Source: Vavraia culicis subsp. floridensis | Lineage: Eukaryota; Microsporidia; Pleistophoridae | Direction: 5' to 3' | DNA: 64,000 nt | Assembly: GCF_000192795.1 (NCBI RefSeq) | Contig: NW_007360637.1 | Span: forward strand, 1 to 64,000 | Shown: in pieces, positions 10,299 to 20,529 of the stretch | Layout: each line of letters opens with the position of its first letter | Position numbering within the stretch: position 1 is the stretch's first letter | The notes under the pieces: generated by a model | Seen by the model: only the letters and a program-made list of their open reading frames with translations | The model's database searches: none | Told to the model about the DNA's origin: nothing | Position numbers and translations under genes: made by a program

Positions 10299-11549
10299 CT
10301 ATTTTGACCCGTAATCATCGTTCCACTTCTCGTAGGCCTTGAGATCGTTCTTGGATACGCTTTTCCTTATCTGCTGCAGCGCCTTCATAAAATCGTTTTT
10401 CACTATTCTCCTGGTGCTGCCCTCGACTGCCTTAGAAATGTCATCGATTTCCCTCAAAGGCTCCATCGCAGCCTCCCTACATAAATTAAACATATCAGAA
10501 CCAGAATAACCATCAGTTGCAGCGCAGATCTCCCCATAATCATCGTCAGCAAGATCAAATTGAAGTTCTTTCATCAAGGACTTGATCATCTGAACGCGAG
10601 CTTGTCCTTCTGGCAGCGGCACGTAAATTCTTTTAACAAGTCTCCTCCGGGCAGCCTCATCAATTTCGTGTGGCCTGTTCGTTGCCCCGATAATGAGGAT
10701 TCTTTCTTTGTTTGTGCACCCTGCACCATCAAACTGCACCAAAAATTCTGTTTTTATCTTTCGCGCACTCTCGTTCTCGTTATCTGTCCTTTGCGAGAGC
10801 AGAGAATCAATCTCGTCAATAAAAATAACAGATGGCTCCCTTTCCTTCGCTACATGAAAAAGTGCACGCACAAGTTTCTCGCCCTCGCCAACCCACTTAG
10901 AGGCCAACGATGATGCGCTTATCGAAAAGAACGTTGCCTTGATTTGCGATGCTATGCATTTACCGATGAGTGTCTTGCCTGTACCCGGTGGGCCGAACAG
11001 TAAAATGCCTTTTGGTGGTCCTCGCAGGCCTGTGAACAGATCAGGTCGGAGCATCGGCCACACCACAATCTCCTTTATAATTCGCTTTGCACTTTCCAAC
11101 CCGGCTATGTCATCCCAGCTGGTATTCAATGCGCTGTTTAGTATTTCTGATTCGATTTTGTTTATGATGTGATCCTCCAGGTTGGTGGTGCCCGCGGACC
11201 CTTTTTCCTTGCTTATCGGTTGATTCTTAGCTGTCGTAAACTCATTTGTTCCCTTTTCCATCCTTTCGATCGCAACAGCACCAGTGTCATCAAAAAAATC
11301 GCCCTCAATCTCTTTGTCCACCAGCACATCTCCTACTCTGTCCACATCTATCTCCATGGGGAACATAAAATTGCTGATCAGCTCTTTGTCGACTCTGTCA
11401 GTCACTAGATATTCCATCATGAGATTCTTCAACTCGTTATGTACGCATTTTCTATCGTCTTTTGGCACAATGAACACAAATGGCATCTTTTCGTTTTCCT
11501 CTAATTTCTCCTGTACCGCAAAATATTTGTTAAACATAAGGAGCTGCAT
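10299..11549 (-). CDS. FIGNL1: FIGNL1-type (fidgetin-like) AAA ATPase
   Basis: Meiotic-clade AAA ATPase. FIGNL1 acts in homologous recombination by removing RAD51 filaments; its relatives sever microtubules. The 416-residue protein has a poorly conserved N-terminal 140 residues, then the family block [19 protein letters not shown]. Walker A GPPGTGKT lies at 186-193, a [20 protein letters not shown] stretch at 209-228, and Walker B IFIDEID at about 242-248. The arginine-finger segment [11 protein letters not shown] follows. The C-terminus ([18 protein letters not shown]) matches the FIGNL1/VPS4-type end. The IAGLESAK...[25 protein letters not shown] stretch favours FIGNL1 over katanin or spastin. 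No C-run precedes the ATG; a TTTTATAAAAA stretch lies about 12 bases upstream. Confidence 0.85.
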   Translation of the reverse strand: MQLLMFNKYFAVQEKLEENEKMPFVFIVPKDDRKCVHNELKNLMMEYLVTDRVDKELISNFMFPMEIDVDRVGDVLVDKEIEGDFFDDTGAVAIERMEKGTNEFTTAKNQPISKEKGSAGTTNLEDHIINKIESEILNSALNTSWDDIAGLESAKRIIKEIVVWPMLRPDLFTGLRGPPKGILLFGPPGTGKTLIGKCIASQIKATFFSISASSLASKWVGEGEKLVRALFHVAKEREPSVIFIDEIDSLLSQRTDNENESARKIKTEFLVQFDGAGCTNKERILIIGATNRPHEIDEAARRRLVKRIYVPLPEGQARVQMIKSLMKELQFDLADDDYGEICAATDGYSGSDMFNLCREAAMEPLREIDDISKAVEGSTRRIVKNDFMKALQQIRKSVSKNDLKAYEKWNDDYGSK

Positions 11550-12904
11550 AAATTAGATTTTTATAAAATTCAAGTTTCTTTGTCATGAACGGCTAAAATG
11601 TCACGTCCTAAATGCCACACCGTTCAATGCTTAAAACGACCTAATCATACTCATCAGGGAAATATTGTGATTGCGAGCCTTCGCATCTAATCGTTTGTAC
11701 CATGAGCAGAGCAAAAAGCATATCAATGCATGGCACGCCTAAAAAGACACGATTCGATCAAAAATTAATTTCTTGCCCTCACCGAAGTGCGCATGAGCAC
11801 GAGAGGTAGTCTTGAACAGATCATAATGATATTGTAGATTTTATACAGAGGTGATTTATTCACTGTTACTATGAATGAATCACCTTTTGCCGATCTATTG
11901 AATAGAGCGTTATCACGTCTGGTTATGAGTACCGTTCAATTTCACATATATGAATAGCATGGTCGGTCTCACAGCTGATCAAGTTATTATCTCTGGCGTT
12001 TCATTCAAATAAAGCATCTTCATGTGATAGATATGTTTAAAACTTCGCAAAGGTACTTCATTTCATTCCCTAGTAACATATATTATCGTTTCTAACGAAT
12101 AGTTTTATACTCCGTTCCGTAAGCAAACTGGCAAACTCCGCATTTTTATATGAAAGGAATTATCACTGCACCGACTATCCGTCTCCCATTTCACTATCGC
12201 AACAGCTGTTAAATATTTGCTTGGTTCCCAGTTCAATTTGTTAGTTTCTGTTCACAATTTTACGATTGTTCATTCTATAATGATGTATTGATAGCTGAAT
12301 GCCGAATAAAATCATTCTCGGCCTTTTGTCTGCTCTTCCAATACCCCATTGTTCAGCTTTCTCACACCACTATTTACCATGGATATGTTCTACACGTGCT
12401 AATCATTCGTTCTCATTTCAACCGCATTAAAATGCATGCACAAAATCACCACCAATCAATCTACAGCCCATTTGCTATCGTTACCAACCGCAGCGCACCT
12501 ATTACCGGATCTTAGGTCGTTGTTTATTCTCATCATTCCTTGATCAACATACACGCCTCCCAGACTGTTTGCACTGCGGATAGTTATTTGCAGCAACCAT
12601 CTCAAAAGAGAAGCAACACAATGCATGAATAAATATTTAATTATTTATTGAAACTCTCACAATTTTTACATTGTTATCTCCACTTATCATTAATTTGCAA
12701 TCTGTGGCCTGACCTGCCGATGGTTAAAAAATGGTACGTGGAAGGGACGTAAAAAATGCCCATCAAAATATGGAAATGAAACACAATTCTCGACCAGAAA
12801 TTTTTTTTTTAACACCTATCAAAGCGTGGGCAACACCAGAAGAATGAAGAAGGCATGATACAATGCTGGTTTAACGTAAAAAGAGAAGCAAACAAACGCG
12901 ACAG
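11550..12904. other. 1.35 kb spacer between FIGNL1 and MCM8
   Basis: AT-rich. A 75-codon plus-strand frame (12288-12515) has no recognised similarity. A poly-T run near 12800-12811 and AT-rich palindromic stretches such as AATAAATATTTAATTATTTA near 12630 were seen. No gene supported. Confidence 0.55.
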
Positions 12905-14953
12905 TCAATACCTGAATTCATACCGGTTTCTTCCCTTCTTTATTAGATATCCCTGGTTGTTCATGTTGCTAATTATTTGTTCTGCTGGTTTTTTTAGTCC
13001 GAGTTTTTCTACAAACGAATTGAGTTCTTCTGTAGAAAATACGTTTTGTCCTCGGGTGCTCATCTCTTTCAAATACTCGAGCAGATCAGTCTTTTTGAAC
13101 GTTTTTTCGCGTTCTTTAAACAATGTTTTCTCATACAACTGTATAATTATCTCAGCATCCCTTTTGCTTGCTATATTGCGCAGCTCCATCTTTGCCTTTG
13201 CCTCTGTCAGTCTCATCAACGACTCCAGATCTCTTATAGTAATATTTTCGTTCTTTCGTAGTTTCAAGTAATAGTTTTGCAACTTGCTTTTCGCCTCGGT
13301 TGTAAGGACGGGGTTCACCACGTTTCGTGCATAGAGAACGTATTTCTTCAACAATTCTTGCTCATAAATTGTTGGACCCGCCTTCAACAGATGACTCAAA
13401 TTGTCGTTCCGTATTAAATCTATTAGATTGTCTTTGGTTTTTGTACAAACAGCATTCTCCCTGTTCTTCTGGCTTTCTTCGATTGTGCCCTTGTTCCTTC
13501 TGAATTTTTTAATGATGTTTTCACTCACGTTGTATTCTTCGTTCACATTCTCCAGCAGCAAGTAGACCAAGTCAAACCTCGAAATAACTTGTTCTTTGAA
13601 TTTAATGTTTTCCTTTATCTTTTTACTCACATCATAGTGTCCAAACTTGGGATTTGCAGCCGCTATTATGGTGGTTCGTGCTGGGACTTTGCATACAACC
13701 CCGCCCTTGGCAACCGATACCATCTGATCCTCCATCACCTCAAGCAAGGAGGTGGGATTCTCTAATTTATCGAATTCATCGATACAGCAGAGACCGTTGT
13801 CCGAAATGACCAGGGCTCCTGCGTCAGCCACGTAGTCATTTGACACGGGATCGTGCGTCAAGGACACCGTGAGTCCAGCAGTCGTCGTGAAATTTCCGCA
13901 CACAAATGTGCTTTTCGGTAACAATGAGCATGCGTTAAGAAGCATTTTGCTCTTGCCCAAGCCAGGATCTCCTACAATGAGAATGTGTATATCAGGCCGT
14001 ATAACACTCTCACCGCAGTACTTAATGGTTCCTCTAAACAACGATAGAAGAATACCGAACAAGATCAATTCATTCCCGTATATTTCAGGGAACAAAGATT
14101 TGATAAATGACGAAATTATGTTCGTCGACTTTGCAATTTCTATAAATTTGCTGAAATCAGGCTCTTCATAGTTAAAATTGAAGGGCGTCACTTTGTTCTT
14201 CAGATGAGCCAGGCTGTTTACCTCTATTACCAGCTTGTACATGGCTTCATTCTCCAGCTGTGTCTTTATCACGCCCACCACCTGAATCACATCTCCAGGA
14301 ACCAATGTGCCGACCAGATCATCATATAATACACAGTCAATCATTTTTTGCGCGTCCAATTCTATATTTGATGTCAGTTCCTGCAGCTTGATAACCTGGT
14401 AATCACGTATTGCTGTAGAGTCTTTGAGTAGCCTAAAAAACTTGGATTTGCAGTTACCTAGGCATTTCGAGGGATACTTATATTCACTGGTGCAGATGGT
14501 TATGATCTCTTCGCACTTATCGCACTCAAATACCAGCTTGGACACTTCAATTTTCTTCGGACCGATTCGGCAAACCGTGCCCTCTATTTTTACAAGACTG
14601 TAAATGTTTTCACTCTTGACATATGCAAATGGCATCAACTCGCCGTAATTTTTTATTCTGACCGTGATCTTTGTTAACCTTTTCCTGCACACGAGAAGAA
14701 TGTCCGAAATAACGACGGCCATACATTTGATGCAGTTCTCCGCATTTTCCTTGATCTGTTTTTCGCCAGAAAAATCTACAAATGCTGCGTATTCTATTTC
14801 GAATATTTTCGTTTGGGCAACGCCTTCCACATCGATCCTATGTTTGCATTGTTTTATCTTTGATTGCATGCTTTCTATCATTTCTACGTTCTGGTTGAAG
14901 TGTGTGTATTCGTCCTGGTTGAAGTAAAGCGACCATGACTCAGTTGTGCCCAT
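12905..14953 (-). CDS. MCM8: MCM8-type replicative/repair helicase
   Basis: MCM-family AAA+ helicase. MCM8 works with MCM9 in homologous recombination rather than in the MCM2-7 origin helicase. The 682-residue protein has an N-terminal OB region with zinc ligands CDKC (144-147), C164 and C168. Walker A is GDPGLGKS (328-335), the MCM8 form and not the GDPxxAKS of MCM2-7. Walker B is CCIDEFDK (389-396) and the arginine finger SRFD (458-461). The blocks FVCGNFTTTAGLTVSL and ARTTIIAAANPKFGHY also follow MCM8. A winged-helix-like tail ends the protein. The ATG at 14953 is preferred over an in-frame TTG two codons upstream. Human MCM8 is about 840 residues. Confidence 0.9.
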   Translation of the reverse strand: MGTTESWSLYFNQDEYTHFNQNVEMIESMQSKIKQCKHRIDVEGVAQTKIFEIEYAAFVDFSGEKQIKENAENCIKCMAVVISDILLVCRKRLTKITVRIKNYGELMPFAYVKSENIYSLVKIEGTVCRIGPKKIEVSKLVFECDKCEEIITICTSEYKYPSKCLGNCKSKFFRLLKDSTAIRDYQVIKLQELTSNIELDAQKMIDCVLYDDLVGTLVPGDVIQVVGVIKTQLENEAMYKLVIEVNSLAHLKNKVTPFNFNYEEPDFSKFIEIAKSTNIISSFIKSLFPEIYGNELILFGILLSLFRGTIKYCGESVIRPDIHILIVGDPGLGKSKMLLNACSLLPKSTFVCGNFTTTAGLTVSLTHDPVSNDYVADAGALVISDNGLCCIDEFDKLENPTSLLEVMEDQMVSVAKGGVVCKVPARTTIIAAANPKFGHYDVSKKIKENIKFKEQVISRFDLVYLLLENVNEEYNVSENIIKKFRRNKGTIEESQKNRENAVCTKTKDNLIDLIRNDNLSHLLKAGPTIYEQELLKKYVLYARNVVNPVLTTEAKSKLQNYYLKLRKNENITIRDLESLMRLTEAKAKMELRNIASKRDAEIIIQLYEKTLFKEREKTFKKTDLLEYLKEMSTRGQNVFSTEELNSFVEKLGLKKPAEQIISNMNNQGYLIKKGRNRYEFRY

Positions 14954-15921
14954 GCACAATTTTTAATTTTTTTGGTTTAATATGTTGAAAAGTCATTCAG
15001 CACCAGAAAATAATTCTTACAACGAAAAGTGAAATACAGGGAGCAAAGCATAACAAGCGGTCAATCCACTGTTATTTTTCAGCTTTTTACCTGTTATAAA
15101 TGAATAAACGTGTCGTACCTCTCCATACGTCGTAGTTTTGATGAATTGATATTACCAACCCAGCTTAACTGTTCATGGTTGATTTAGGAGGAAAACTCAA
15201 TCTGTAACATTGTTTCAAGCTCTGCAATACCAGACATGTGAAAAGATATTAATGTTTTCATCAAGCCGTAGATCCGTTTATTAGTATATTAACGTTTTCA
15301 TCAAGCCGTAGATCCGTTTATCATGGTACCAATATAAAACACATATAATTTCGTATTGCATATGAAACTAATAACGATCTAAAAAGATAGAAATGATCAG
15401 ATAGCATCATATCACACATGTGAAACAAGAGTAGTGATGGTAAGGTGCTTATTTTCTTTTTTTGCTAGGAATCGTTTATTTTTCCTTTCATACAGCGATA
15501 TCAAGACATTTTTGAGCAGAATTGATTAATTCATTCACAGAGTGCTACCATAGGAAATGCACAATCAAGAGCTATAAATTAACTTTACACGTGAAAAAAC
15601 AATTGATAGATTTGATTTGTGATTTAATAAATAACACGCATTAAAATGAGCTCGTTCCAGGATGTACTCGCAAAGCATTATATTCTCTATTTGTATAAAA
15701 AATCCTTGCCAACACTGAACAAATTAAAACACAGAACCACCAAATTTAAATATATTTATTTTAACATATGTTGTTAGCCGGCAGGTTATATCGTTGCTGC
15801 CAGCACCGATAATCTAAGTTTCTATAGCGGTGTCTGAAATACGCTGGATTGCAATCATCGAAGAGAATCACAAACAATGCACCTATTTATTTATACTTAA
15901 ATTATTGCTAAGACACGCTGT
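14954..15921. other. Spacer with a 40-bp tandem repeat
   Basis: No supported gene. Contains the two-copy repeat at 15247-15326, listed separately. Confidence 0.6.
15247..15326. repeat. Two-copy 40-bp tandem repeat
   Basis: Two adjacent 40-base units (15247-15286 and 15287-15326) share an identical 24-base core covering TTTTCATCAAGCCGTAGATC and are almost identical over 36 bases; they differ at the T/C after ATATTAA and in the last bases. No function is evident. Confidence 0.9.
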
Positions 15922-16461
15922 CTATAATTTGTTATGGGCACAGATGTTCATTGTTTTGAGCATTTTTGCGCTGTAATCCTTGTTTTGTTTCATTTTATAT
16001 CTTACCCAGTTGCTCTCGATGACAGATTTTTTTCTAAGCTTGAACCGATTTAGAAGCGATATCTCCATAAGCAAAGCGAAGCATAGCCCAAAGAATACCT
16101 GTGCCGGTGTATGGTGGTTGTAGAAAATCCGAGTGAATATTCCGAACAATCCTATTAAGAACGTGAGAACAGACATGTTGTACATGAAGTACTGTGTGTA
16201 GAACACGGAGTGTGTGCTGGGAAATGCGTAGTTCGAAGTAAATACGTAGATAGTGCCATCTATAATACCCCTTATGTACCCCCGATTGTCATCGCAGGGT
16301 CTCTCCACTCTGAAGTAGAGCTTCAGAATGTTGGAAACGGCAAAGCAGAGCACAATTCGTATGATCTGATTCGAATGATAAACACTTCTTCTTGTCAATC
16401 CTCTTAAATGATATACACACAGTACCAGGGGAAGATATGTGAAAAAAGCATCGACTATCAT
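15922..16461 (-). CDS. CAX4: Dolichyldiphosphatase-like PAP2 family phosphatase
   Basis: Removes one phosphate from dolichyl diphosphate in the ER lumen, recycling the lipid carrier for N-glycosylation. The 179-residue membrane protein contains the three PAP2 motifs: KLYFRVERP (K-x6-RP), FPSTHS, and R-x5-H in RIFYNHHTPAQV. In the third motif the usual Asp is Gln, as in the HTWSQV form of Cax4/DOLPP1, which separates it from ordinary PAP2 lipid phosphatases. Several hydrophobic segments surround the motifs. The start is the ATG three bases after CCCC (minus strand), not the GTG further upstream. It is shorter than Cax4 (about 239 residues) at the N-terminus. Confidence 0.8.
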   Translation of the reverse strand: MIVDAFFTYLPLVLCVYHLRGLTRRSVYHSNQIIRIVLCFAVSNILKLYFRVERPCDDNRGYIRGIIDGTIYVFTSNYAFPSTHSVFYTQYFMYNMSVLTFLIGLFGIFTRIFYNHHTPAQVFFGLCFALLMEISLLNRFKLRKKSVIESNWVRYKMKQNKDYSAKMLKTMNICAHNKL

Positions 16462-16463
16462 CA

Positions 16464-16467
16464 GGGG
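16464..16467 (-). promoter_or_regulatory. CCCC start signal of the dolichyldiphosphatase gene
   Basis: On the minus strand the sequence reads GTGCCCCTGATG. The C-run picks the ATG at 16461 over the in-frame GTG. Confidence 0.55.
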
Positions 16468-17531
16468 CACTTTTATTTTTTTCTTTGTTATTTATTTTTC
16501 TATTCGTTACAGTCATGAAATGATGAATCAAACATTTCTGTTTACGAACCAAAATTTAGTTTCCTGCACAGACCAATCATTTAAACCGTTTGAATGAAAA
16601 TAAAAGTGGCAAACGAATGATATCTGCAGAGAGCACATTTTTAGAAAATATGAATAAATATTTAATCAGGTAAATTGCTATTAACACGGATTATCAACTG
16701 CAGAAGTGTAATTCATACGATCTAAGTTGCATGTCACCAAATGGATATAACGTATTAAATGCAGCATCATTACCGTTCGCTTTAAATTTGCGAGCTCGTT
16801 ATTTCCAACAAGGGGATTTCGTTGTTGATGACTGGTATTTCTTGTGTTAGAGGACTGCCTACCGTGGAGCAAGAAAAAAATTGTTGAGCACTGTGCGAGG
16901 AAACGAATAATCTTTCGTATGTTTATAGCATTGGTACGAGCAGTATGCCGGTGGACAAGAAACTAAAAGTTGGTGAAAGCACCACCAATCACGGAAGAAG
17001 CTTCTAACCACACACAGTAATCATAATATTACTCTCACAAACTATAACAATGACTGCTTATGATCAATTTATTAATGATAGATAGCAATATAAGTACATT
17101 TGATTGGTTACTTTGTCTAAACTCGGTTGGTGCACGGAGGAGAATTAAGTGCATTCATGGTTTTTGAATGGAGGAGGTGAGATGATCTAATGCCAAATAG
17201 TTCGTGCAAAATTTATGAAAAGTACGTCAACCGGTGTAGTAAGCATCATTATTTAGGTTTTTGTTGTTCATTGGTAGTTACATCCTACTCCTGGATACGT
17301 TTTGTTACTACGGTTCCAACAGTGTCACCGCGATACATGGATAGTCCGTATGAACGGTATGTATTTCGGTGAGATGTTCGTAATCGCTATGCAATCCAAG
17401 TATGGACGGGAAGACTATCGCAGGCAGCACTTTGTCTGTTAGTACGTCCGAAAGATGCTGTTCAAGGTCAGAAGATAGGAAATATACTAGAACAGGCCGC
17501 ACACGTTATTTTGCAATACAAGCGATTTAAT
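16468..17531. other. 1.06 kb spacer
   Basis: Frames of about 60 codons on both strands (16681-16872 minus, 17190-17372 plus, 17308-17502 minus) are not protein-like in any recognised way. Nothing identified. Confidence 0.55.
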
Positions 17532-17951
17532 CTACTCGATTTGCTCTTGCACTGCCACCATTGTCCATTTTCTGACAAGCTGCTTGCTCATATTCTTGAT
17601 TTCACCAACTTCGCGGTTGTTCAGGCTATAGAAATACACAATTTTGCCTATTTCACTCTCAACCAGCTGGTCCCTGCTAACGTTGGTTTTGAGAAGAAAC
17701 GATAAAATTTCATTTTTAATTTCAATGTTGGGCAACGAGTTATCCGGAAGAGGCTCAAGCCATTCTCTCAAAATCAAAAGAGTCTCTGTGTCGATGTCGT
17801 TGCGCAGAGAATAGAGAGCTTTTATACAGTCGTTCAGGCGACTCAATCTATTCAGTGCTGGTTTTCCGTTCTTGTTAAGCTCCTTGTCTCTGAAAATAGC
17901 GTCTTTCATCCTTGACTTTACGGCAGAGAGCGCATCGTGTTCCTGCTCCAT
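17532..17951 (-). CDS. SPN1: Transcription elongation/chromatin factor SPN1 (IWS1)
   Basis: SPN1/IWS1 binds SPT6 and RNA polymerase II and couples elongation to chromatin. The 139-residue protein is almost entirely the TFIIS N-terminal-like domain. The signature REWLEPLPDNSLPNIEIKNE and the following ESEIGKIVYFYS match the WLxPLPDxSLPxLxIRxxLL and GIGRxVMxL pattern of IWS1. A terminal KQLVRKWTMVAV corresponds to LIxxWSRPIF. The long acidic N-terminal arm of larger homologues is missing. The ATG at 17951 has CCC nine bases upstream; a GTG ten codons earlier is disfavoured. Confidence 0.85.
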   Translation of the reverse strand: MEQEHDALSAVKSRMKDAIFRDKELNKNGKPALNRLSRLNDCIKALYSLRNDIDTETLLILREWLEPLPDNSLPNIEIKNEILSFLLKTNVSRDQLVESEIGKIVYFYSLNNREVGEIKNMSKQLVRKWTMVAVQEQIE

Positions 17952-18229
17952 TTTCTTAAGGGACCAGAATTTTTGTAGCACGAAAATTGCACTGAGCTAT
18001 CGAAAGTATGACCGAAAAAAGCGGCAAATATTGAGGTACCAACTTAGAATGCATAGTTATTTAGTGCGCGATCGTGTACATAAAGAATGAGCCATGTAGT
18101 TATTTGAGAATAATAATTTAATTAAAAGATACGAATAAATGTGGTATAAAGGCTGTCGTACAATAATTGGGTATAGAAGAAAGGAGAACGTTGTGTTTTC
18201 ACTTAGGAAGAACGAACCGGCAAAGTAAC

Positions 18230-18234
18230 AAAAA
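18230..18234 (-). terminator. Pol III T-run after tRNA-Ala
   Basis: Five T residues on the minus strand begin three bases after the discriminator base of the tRNA, a typical RNA polymerase III terminator. Confidence 0.7.
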
Positions 18235-18236
18235 CG

Positions 18237-18308
18237 TGGAGAATTCGAGGTTTGAACTCGAGACCTTTTACTTGCGAAGCAAACACTCTACCACTGAGCT
18301 AATTCCCC
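18237..18308 (-). tRNA. tRNA-Ala (anticodon CGC)
   Basis: All four arms fold. The acceptor GGGGAAT pairs with ATTCTCC and includes the G3:U70 pair that is the alanine identity element. The D arm has AGCTCAGTGGTAGAG. The anticodon stem TTTGC/GTAAA holds the loop TTCGCAA with anticodon CGC, reading GCG. The T arm is TCGAG-TTCGAAC-CTCGA. The discriminator is A, no CCA is encoded, and no intron is present. Confidence 0.96.
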
Positions 18309-18538
18309 GTTGCTACGCACGGAATTACGGGGTAATAAAAGAAAAGAACAACAAGCACCGTATACTGCTCATGATACAATAATACATCCCTTTGGGAAGT
18401 ACAAATCGTCACCAGAGCATTCACATAGCATACCTTGTATTAACATAGCCAAGTAAATCGTATATCTGATCGTGATGTGCATCATTGTTAAGCCCATCAT
18501 TTCATTTCCTAAATTCATGTGAGAAAATTTGCCCTGGC

Positions 18539-18982
18539 ATGGAATTTTATGCAGAAAACGACCGACTTTGCATTCACAACACAAACCGCAATCTTCTGAC
18601 CCTTGAGCTCTCGTTCATCGAGGAAAAAGAAGTTAAAAAACCGGTAACCACTCCTTTGTTGCACCCTGAGCCACCATCGGTTATCAGCGACATATCGCTT
18701 CGTGAGAACATACACATCGAAGTTGAACATCCATTCAGTCAGCACTTCAAATTCCACCACAAATTTTTGGTTAAGTACCTGTTGAGCATAATTTATGACG
18801 GGGAAGTTCACTTAAAGGTGACATGCTTTGAGGATGAATTGAAATTTGATGCTGTCTTTGAAACGTTAAGTGAGCTGTTGAGACGAAAGGATGGCACACA
18901 GATGGAAATAGTCTGTGATGATGTGCACAAGAGAATTTCTGTTGCAGGACGGGTAGTGTATGAAACCAGAACATTTTTTTGA
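18539..18982 (+). CDS. Orphan protein, 147 residues
   Basis: Not recognised. The product has no membrane segment or low-complexity stretch. It looks like a compact alpha/beta cytosolic protein with two hydrophobic-charged blocks (near 25-45 and 75-145). The ATG at 18539 has CCC five bases upstream (GCCCTGGCATG), which supports it as a real start and favours it over an in-frame TTG at 18485. It lies between tRNA-Ala and ORC2, which gives no functional clue. Confidence 0.6.
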   Translation: MEFYAENDRLCIHNTNRNLLTLELSFIEEKEVKKPVTTPLLHPEPPSVISDISLRENIHIEVEHPFSQHFKFHHKFLVKYLLSIIYDGEVHLKVTCFEDELKFDAVFETLSELLRRKDGTQMEIVCDDVHKRISVAGRVVYETRTFF

Positions 18983-19407
18983 CTGGCCATATTCTGTAAT
19001 AAAATGCGCCTTTATGTTCAATTGGTATTTTACACACTCTTGGCGTGTCTTTCATCCTTCAAGAATCAAATTTCCTGTTCTTTTGAGTTTGCTTCATTAT
19101 TTGACACAAATCATCGGTAGATCCTTTCTTAATGCGGGCAATGAGCGAATTATCATTTTTTATGAGCGGTCTTACTATCATGAAAATGGCTCTGCTACCG
19201 ATCAACCCAGTAGTTATATTATGACCATACCACCATCAATACCATTTTTACTTTGTTCTGAGCTTTGCATGCAACGCGTATTACAGAAGAAAAAGATGAT
19301 TTAAAGCAAAATTGTAGCCTTTTACACTTGATGTGGAGCTGTAAAATCTGTTTTAATTGGCAAAACATACACACCGATTGCTGACGTAAATATTGCTATT
19401 TTAGTAT
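18983..19407. other. Spacer before ORC2
   Basis: A plus-strand frame at 18960-19304 starts inside the preceding gene and has no similarity. Nothing identified. Confidence 0.5.
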
Positions 19408-19411
19408 CCCC
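19408..19411 (+). promoter_or_regulatory. CCCC start signal of ORC2
   Basis: TATCCCC directly abuts the ATG at 19412. Confidence 0.6.
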
Positions 19412-20047
19412 ATGAAGGAACGATTGAGTGCTTTCCACCTCAGCTGCGTTCCTGAGTACTTAACATTCCTCAAAACCTTTAACATCCTTTTCTATGGCTA
19501 TGGCGATAAGTCAGTACTTTTAAGGAGAATGTTTCCTAAAGCAAACTTTATAAATGCTTATCCCGCTGCTCTCTCTAAGAGTAGAACCAACATAATCCTG
19601 AAATTTGACTTTAGAAACGCAGATCCAGACAGCTTTCCAAAGAACAACGTCATCTGCACCTTGGATACGATGGACCCTACCAAGATTAGCTTCTGTGATG
19701 AGGATCTTGAAGATTTTAACTTCATAATGAAGGACCTGACCACGTACATGCCCTATGAAAACATAGTGGAAAAATATCGGGCTGAAATTGACATTGGAAA
19801 TCTGCTGAACAATGTGCCCAAGCGTAGCAAAAATCTTTTTAAAATTTTCATCAAGCTGTGTGAGGGTAACCTCGTTCTCATCACCGATTTGCTAAACGTA
19901 GCAAAAAAAGAGATGTTTATAACCAGTGCCAAGACCGTGTACCAGCTGTTCGGTGAATTTGTGGATCACCAAATCATCAAGTACAAGGAGGATAAAATAG
20001 TGCTACTGGTGAAAAAAGAGAAAATACTGAGTTGCATGGTTGATTGA
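19412..20047 (+). CDS. ORC2: Origin recognition complex subunit 2
   Basis: ORC2 belongs to the ORC1-6 complex that marks replication origins and loads the MCM2-7 helicase. The 211-residue protein contains the ORC2 hallmark FNILFYGYGDKSVLLRRMF near residues 23-41, matching FNLLFYGxGSKRxLLxxF. The degenerate AAA+ fold and a winged-helix tail follow (NVPKRSKNLFKIFIKL, then YQLFGEFVDHQIIKYKEDKIVL near 175-200). It is well under half the length of human ORC2 (577); the disordered N-terminal half is absent. CCCC adjoins the ATG. Confidence 0.87.
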   Translation: MKERLSAFHLSCVPEYLTFLKTFNILFYGYGDKSVLLRRMFPKANFINAYPAALSKSRTNIILKFDFRNADPDSFPKNNVICTLDTMDPTKISFCDEDLEDFNFIMKDLTTYMPYENIVEKYRAEIDIGNLLNNVPKRSKNLFKIFIKLCEGNLVLITDLLNVAKKEMFITSAKTVYQLFGEFVDHQIIKYKEDKIVLLVKKEKILSCMVD

Positions 20048-20529
20048 GCAAGTGAGGTGTTGCACGTGCCTATTGATGTGAACCAGCATTTTATATGAAG
20101 GTGTGCTTGTCCAGCACTTTTAATAAAAGTGATGTTTACCGTACTGCACATCCACAATCGTTCACCGAATGGGTACTTTTACTGCAAAATACAGTCTGGC
20201 AGACCGCCGGGCCATTTCACGAAAAAATACACCAGGTCTTTTATGCAAAGATTAAAACTGACCATTCAGCTTCCGAGTTGCCTTTTTATTGTATGATGAA
20301 TGGACTGTAACAAACAATTTTAAATGCCGAGATGATTCCTTGTACGCAGGTGCAAGCGCCATGTAACAATCTTAGTTGAATGTTCAAATTGTGGGTAAAA
20401 CCGGTTTAATCGCCAAACCATATTGCAAAGAACTTGAAAAGCGCCGCTCGCTTGCCATTATTCAGAACTATTGATATCGAAATTTTTACTAAAAGTACGT
20501 TTATGTAGGTATTAACACGAAACACCTGC
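20048..20529. other. Spacer between convergent ORC2 and the ING gene
   Basis: No supported gene. AATAAAAG near 20120 could serve as the ORC2 3' end signal. Confidence 0.5.
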
